From: Mucidula mucida | Lineage: Eukaryota; Basidiomycota; Agaricomycetes; Agaricales; Physalacriaceae | Assembly: GCA_015501055.1 (NCBI GenBank) | Contig: JADNYV010000019.1 | Span: forward strand, 62,001-126,000 | Length of the DNA stretch: 64,000 nucleotides | Direction of reading: 5' to 3' | Shown: piece after piece, positions 59,701 through 64,000 of the stretch | How positions within the stretch are numbered: the first letter of the stretch is position 1 | Layout: every line of letters begins with the position of its first letter | Made by a program: the position numbers and the translations under genes | The notes under the pieces: model-generated | What the model saw: only the letters and a program-made list of their open reading frames with translations | Databases searched by the model: none | What the model was told of the DNA's origin: nothing

Positions 59701-62227
59701 AGGCTAAGTGACAACGGGATTTCACCGATAGCGAGGAGTAATGACCTCTTTTCTTGGTTTGGACTCAATTACACTGTCTCACTCCCCATGGGGCAGCGCG
59801 TCCTCCTGGACAATGTAATGGGGTATGTGGCGCCGGGAAAAATGACTGCATTGATGGGAGAATCGGGCGCCGGAAAAGTCGGTAATCATGTTTTTCTTGA
59901 CTGAGGTGATGTTCATTGAGACCCATAGACAACGCTGTTGAACGTACTAGCGCAGCGCGTAACGACGGGTGTGATTCGGGGAGATCGGCTCGTCAATGGT
60001 CAACGACTTGCGAAAGACTTTCAATCCCAAACGTCGGTTACTTCTCCCCATTATTGGATCAAAACGTTCTCAACACATCTACAGCGGATATTGTCAACAG
60101 ATGGACACGCATACTCCAACAGATACTGTCCGAGAAGCCCTCCTCGTCTCCGCCAAGCTTCGACAACCTGTTTCAGTGTCGTTGGCAGAAAAGGAAGCTT
60201 AGTGAGCTGACACTATGGTCGCCTCATCGAGCAGTCTGAACGTGCCTTTCAGTGTCGACCAATGTCTCAAGATGTGTGGCCTTGAGGATTATGCCGACGC
60301 GATTGTGGGTTCCTTGGGCGTAGAACACAGGAAACGGACCACGATCGCTGTCGAACTTGCGGCCAAGGTGTGTTGAATTGCGCTACAGCCTCTTCATACT
60401 GGATTCTGACCCACAGCCGAAATTGCTTCTGTTCCTTGACGAGCCTACATCTGGTCTCGATTCTCAAAGTGCCTGGGCAATCGTGAGGTTCCTTCAAGAT
60501 TTGGCTAGCAGCGGTCAAGCTATACTGTGCACGTACGTCGATTAGCTTCCTTTCAGTCCTCGGTGACTAATTTTCATTTCAGCATCCATCAACCTTCAGC
60601 AGAGCTCTTCCAAGCATTCGATAGACTGCTGCTTTTGAAAAAGGGCGGTAAGATGGCGTACTTTGGCGACATTGGCCCGAACTCGTACACGTTGATCAGC
60701 TATTTCGAGAGAAATGGTGCGCGTCGATGCCATCATACAGAGAATCCGTAAGTGTGCGTATGAGATGAATGCAACCAAAGTGAACCGGTTTTGACAGGGC
60801 CGAGTTCATGCTGGACGTAATTGGTGCTGGCGCCACCGCGCAATCTGAACAAGATTGGCGAGTGTATTCAGGTGTCGCGTTCCTGCACAGCGTATTCATT
60901 ATGTCGGCAGGCATCAGATATGGAACGATTCACCTGAGCGCGCTGACCTGCAGAAAACGATCGAAGGAATACATACGAGAGGAAAGTCGGGCGGCGCAGT
61001 GCTCACAGAAACGAGCAGAGAGTTCGCGACTCCCTGGATGATCCAGTTCAGGGTTCTCTACGCTCGCGAAAACATTGCTAGATGGAGGAACCCTACTTAT
61101 CTTCTTGCCAAGTTGATGATGAACATTGCCACCGGATTATTCGTTGGGGTGAGAACACGCTCATGTGCTTTACTCACAACTGACAACTGTTTCCATAGTT
61201 CACGTTCTACCAGAGCGAAAACAACCGCCAAGGGACGACAAACAAAGTTTTTGTTAGTTCTTTTTTCTAGCTTCGCGTACCTGTTGACTTGATGCGCAAC
61301 TGCAGGCCATCTTTCTCTGCCTTGTCGGGTCTGTTACTCTGGTAAATCAGCTTTCCGTGGAGACCATGAAGATGCGCCACGTTTACGAAACGCGGGAACG
61401 GCCGAGCCGGATGTATCACTGGTCTTCCTTTCTAGCCGCTCACTCTTTATCCGAATTAGTTTGGAACGTGCTGGGCTCAGTGATTTTGGTTTTCTGCTGG
61501 TATTGGACTGTTGGCTTCCCTTCGTCTAGGGCCCCGTACACGTTCCTCTGCTTGGCACTCATGTATCCTGCATACTACACTAGCATCGGCATCGCGATAG
61601 CCATTTCTTCTCCAAATGCACATGTGGCCAACATTTTGACGAGTTTCGTATTCGTGTTAATCCTTGTATTGTTAGTTATGTTTTCCAATAGCTGACACTG
61701 GTTGACTCGCCTTTGTAGTAACGGGGTGATGCAGCCGTTTCAACTTCTTGGTTGGTGGAAATGGATGTACCATGTCACTCCATTCACATATCTGGTCGAG
61801 GGCCTAGCAGCGAATGGTAAGCAAGGGACCTGCCTCTGACTGTTACTGATGCATATATACTAGTCATTGGTGGGGGTCTGACGATGAGTTGCTCCGATAA
61901 AGAATTGGTGTCTCTTGATCCTCCATCTGGTCAAAGTTGTGGGGCCTTTCTGCAGCGTTACATGGAGATGGCAAGTGGCTACCTCTTGAATGCTGAGGAT
62001 ACAAGAGCGTGTCGTTTCTGTCCGTTCCTTGACGCGGACGAATATCTTCAGCAGGCCCTCAATATATCGTATTCGCATCGATGGAGAAACGTTGGGCTCT
62101 TATGTGTGTATATTTTCGTGAACGTAAGTAGCTCCTTCAGATACCTTTGTGTGCTGACCATTTTCTGCAGATTTTGACGATGTTCTTGCTCATGTATATT
62201 CTCCGTATCCGTAGAAGCAGTAATTAG
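56718..62227 (+). CDS. PDR-type (ABCG) full-size ABC transporter
   Basis: About 15 short introns; the frame is continuous through all those checked. Order: a cytoplasmic N-terminus; NBD1 with the fungal-type Walker [15 protein letters not shown] (Cys replacing the Lys), signature [15 protein letters not shown] and the degenerate Walker B region [12 protein letters not shown]; a first membrane domain; NBD2 with canonical [49 protein letters not shown] and [18 protein letters not shown]; a second membrane domain and the end [15 protein letters not shown]. The asymmetric NBDs, one degenerate and one canonical, are normal for yeast Pdr5 and related drug exporters. Substrates are not predictable. 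Expected place: plasma membrane. The short intron interrupting the NBD2 Walker A Lys/Thr (59878-59930) is noted. Confidence 0.93.
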
Positions 62228-62333
62228 TCACTTGTAATTTATTCTGGGCTTGTTCAAGTCCATCCAAACAAATGACCAAACAAGACGATCATTCTGTCAC
62301 TCATAGCGCCACGACAATTATTTCCTTCAAACG

Positions 62334-64000
62334 ATGCCAAAGGGTGAAGGATCGCGTACTTCACCGATATATCTCTCAGACGACGACGACGACTACGAGC
62401 CCACTGTCGTCGTCGTTGCCAGGCAGAAGAAACCGGTGACCAACCATGCTGGTACCCAGAAGAATGCCAAGTCAGCGCCCTCTGCTACACAGCCTAATGA
62501 TGGTGCGCCATTACCCTCATTAAAAATATGCCTAATGAAATTCCGCCACAGGTCGTACTAGCCGCAAACGCAAGCTCAAGCACCCTCCGCATGACGATCA
62601 GCCTGTGGCGGGCCCGAGCAAAGTACCGAGCTCGTACAAAGCAAACGGCGACCACGGGCCGTCTAGCGATGCCAAGAAGCGCAAGAAATACCAGAGCAAA
62701 ACGTCTCGCAGGGGCGAGCGCAAGTTAGCTCGTCTTAGCGGACAATCGGCGGGACATGGCCTACAGGCATCCAGCGACATCGACCCTTCATTCGCCTCTT
62801 CGAGCAACGGCTTTCATGGTTTTCCTGATCTGCCTTTCTCCTCCGAACAATTTGGGGCCGCTATGTTGCAACCGCAATTCATGATACCCCACCCTTTCCA
62901 CATGCATTTTCCACCATTTGCTTTCGATAATCCCCTCAACGTTCCTCACTCTAATTGGGTTGGCCCTGCTGCCATTAACGCTGGTATGCCCTGGGATGCA
63001 TCGCCTTGGAATACACAGATGCCCGTACATCATCCCTCCGACACGCCTTCCCTTCTCGGCAACAGTCCTGATAATCCAATGCTTGTGGATGACAATACTC
63101 CGAAACTATCTCGGCGGGCGAAGGCTAGCATTGCGAGTACAGAAACTCCTTGTCCCCCATCCAAACCACCGAAACGCATCATCGGTATGCCTTCCGACCG
63201 TGACCCAACTGGTCAAAGACGTGCATTCAAAGTTACGCCCACAACAATCATCGAAGCAGAGCCCCCAATTACGGGTCAATATGTTCCCAATGCTTCTCGC
63301 TGTCTCATCATGGAACAGATCCCTAAAATTCATCGCAATCCTGATTATATTCGTTCCTGGTGTCGGAAAGTATCGCAATGCTCTCCTCTCTTCCTTGCAA
63401 TCGAAAGCAGCACCGCCAGCGCTATTATAGAATTCCCGTCGAGATCTCTCGCTGAGAAGGCATGGTCAAGTCCAAAGATTGGAAACACTCAGATCATGCA
63501 ATCTACAAAGGGCGCACCCCGCGAAGACTTAATCCGTGTCTGGTGGTACAAGGCTAGTGATCCTCCTACAGAGTATCTTGTGAAGGAGTTTGAAGATGGC
63601 GAAATAGAGGATGAAGAGGCAGTCAAAGAAGCGGTGAAAGAGGCCAAGAAGTCTGAGGCAAAGGAGAAAAAGGCTAAGAAAACGAAAGAGCCCGGGCCCA
63701 AAGTTTTGGAAGCAAGTCATGAGCTCATTCCAGCATCGACCAACTCATCGCCAATTGTGGCATCCCCGTCAATGACTTCGAATGTTTATTCTATGATATC
63801 TCCTCCTGGGCACACCTTTCTACCATTACCGTCCCATCCCATACTTCCTGTCATATCACCTTACGGAGTGCCGCAACTTCCTTCCACTTCTCTCACTTTA
63901 GAGCGTCCGCCACCGCCACCGCCTCCCGTCATTCTTCCCCGCAGTGCACCTCCAACTCCTGCAGCGCCTATCTTAGCGCCAGATTCATCACGCATAAGGG
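62334..64000 (+). CDS. Charged, Pro-rich protein with a possible RRM-like segment (3' end outside window)
   Basis: Exon 1 is 62334-62502 (MPKGEGSRTSPIYLSDDDDD), the intron 62503-62551, and exon 2 continues to the window edge in one open frame. A SIM-like PIYLSDDDDDY motif lies near residue 12, followed by a basic nuclear-signal-like stretch (SRKRKLKH; DAKKRKKYQSK). Later, RCLIMEQIPKIHRNPDYIRS and FLAIESSTASAIIEFPSRSL with EKAWSS could form an RRM-like fold. An acidic and Lys-rich coil (DGEIEDEEAVKEAVKEAKKS) and a poly-Pro tail follow. A nuclear RNA-associated role is only a guess. Confidence 0.6.

Noticed and set aside
62918..63430. 170-residue plus-strand frame in the last gene
   Set aside because: It overlaps the longer spliced frame that starts at 62334 and continues to the window edge.
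1..64000. CRISPR arrays, bacterial operons, ribosome binding sites, rRNA genes
   Set aside because: None seen; introns and gene content show a fungal nuclear genome.

Overview
This is nuclear DNA of a filamentous basidiomycete, most probably an Agaricomycete. Genes carry many short introns of about 45-60 nt. The window holds fungal housekeeping genes (coatomer alpha, DNA2, Ies6, DPH1), a PDR-type ABC transporter, a DUF6534-type membrane protein, and Ty3/gypsy and Ty1/copia elements. Species cannot be read from the sequence.

Layout. 1-3.8 kb: the 3' end and LTR of a Ty3/gypsy chromovirus nested inside a decayed Ty1/copia element. 3.8-4.77 kb: a 978-bp copy of 19.1-20.1 kb. 4.77-11.15 kb: an inverted, rearranged copy of the 42.2-50.6 kb region. 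11.15-14.84 kb: three tandem small kinase genes on the minus strand; the first is broken by a MITE and by the inverted block. 15.1-16.4 kb: a divergently transcribed PD-(D/E)XK-like gene. 17.9-39.8 kb: an ordinary gene-dense block with a multi-pass membrane protein, a TPR-like protein, a single-pass membrane protein, two small unknown genes, DNA2, IES6, COPA, a DUF1275 protein, an FHA-RING ligase and DPH1. 39.9-53.0 kb: two tandem copies of a three-gene cassette. 53.7-54.9 kb: a DUF6534 pseudogene. 56.7-62.2 kb: a full-length PDR ABC transporter. 62.3 kb to the edge: the start of a charged, possibly RNA-binding protein.

The most unusual content is the cassette. Each unit has a USP10/Ubp3-like ubiquitin protease (DUB) with a long Pro/Ser-rich N-terminus, an unrecognised protein here called P3 on the same strand, and an unrecognised protein here called G2 on the opposite strand. 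P3 and G2 converge with only 13-15 nt between their stop codons. G2 of one unit and the DUB of the next unit diverge from a shared upstream region. Unit C (47.5-52.6 kb) reads intact for all three genes. Unit B (40.6-45.8 kb) has one-base frameshifts in DUB and G2. The inverted block A holds partial or broken copies. The N-terminal part of the DUB is nearly identical between B and C, but similarity drops abruptly just after the catalytic Cys box, and P3 and the C-terminal part of G2 have diverged with it. This suggests a co-diversifying accessory module, possibly a conflict, recognition or selfish system. That function is inference.

One caution applies throughout. Single-base indels recur in genes that should be essential (COPA twice, DPH1 once, the FHA-RING gene several times). 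Duplicated copies are broken at different single bases. Many frameshifts here may be sequencing errors rather than real mutations.
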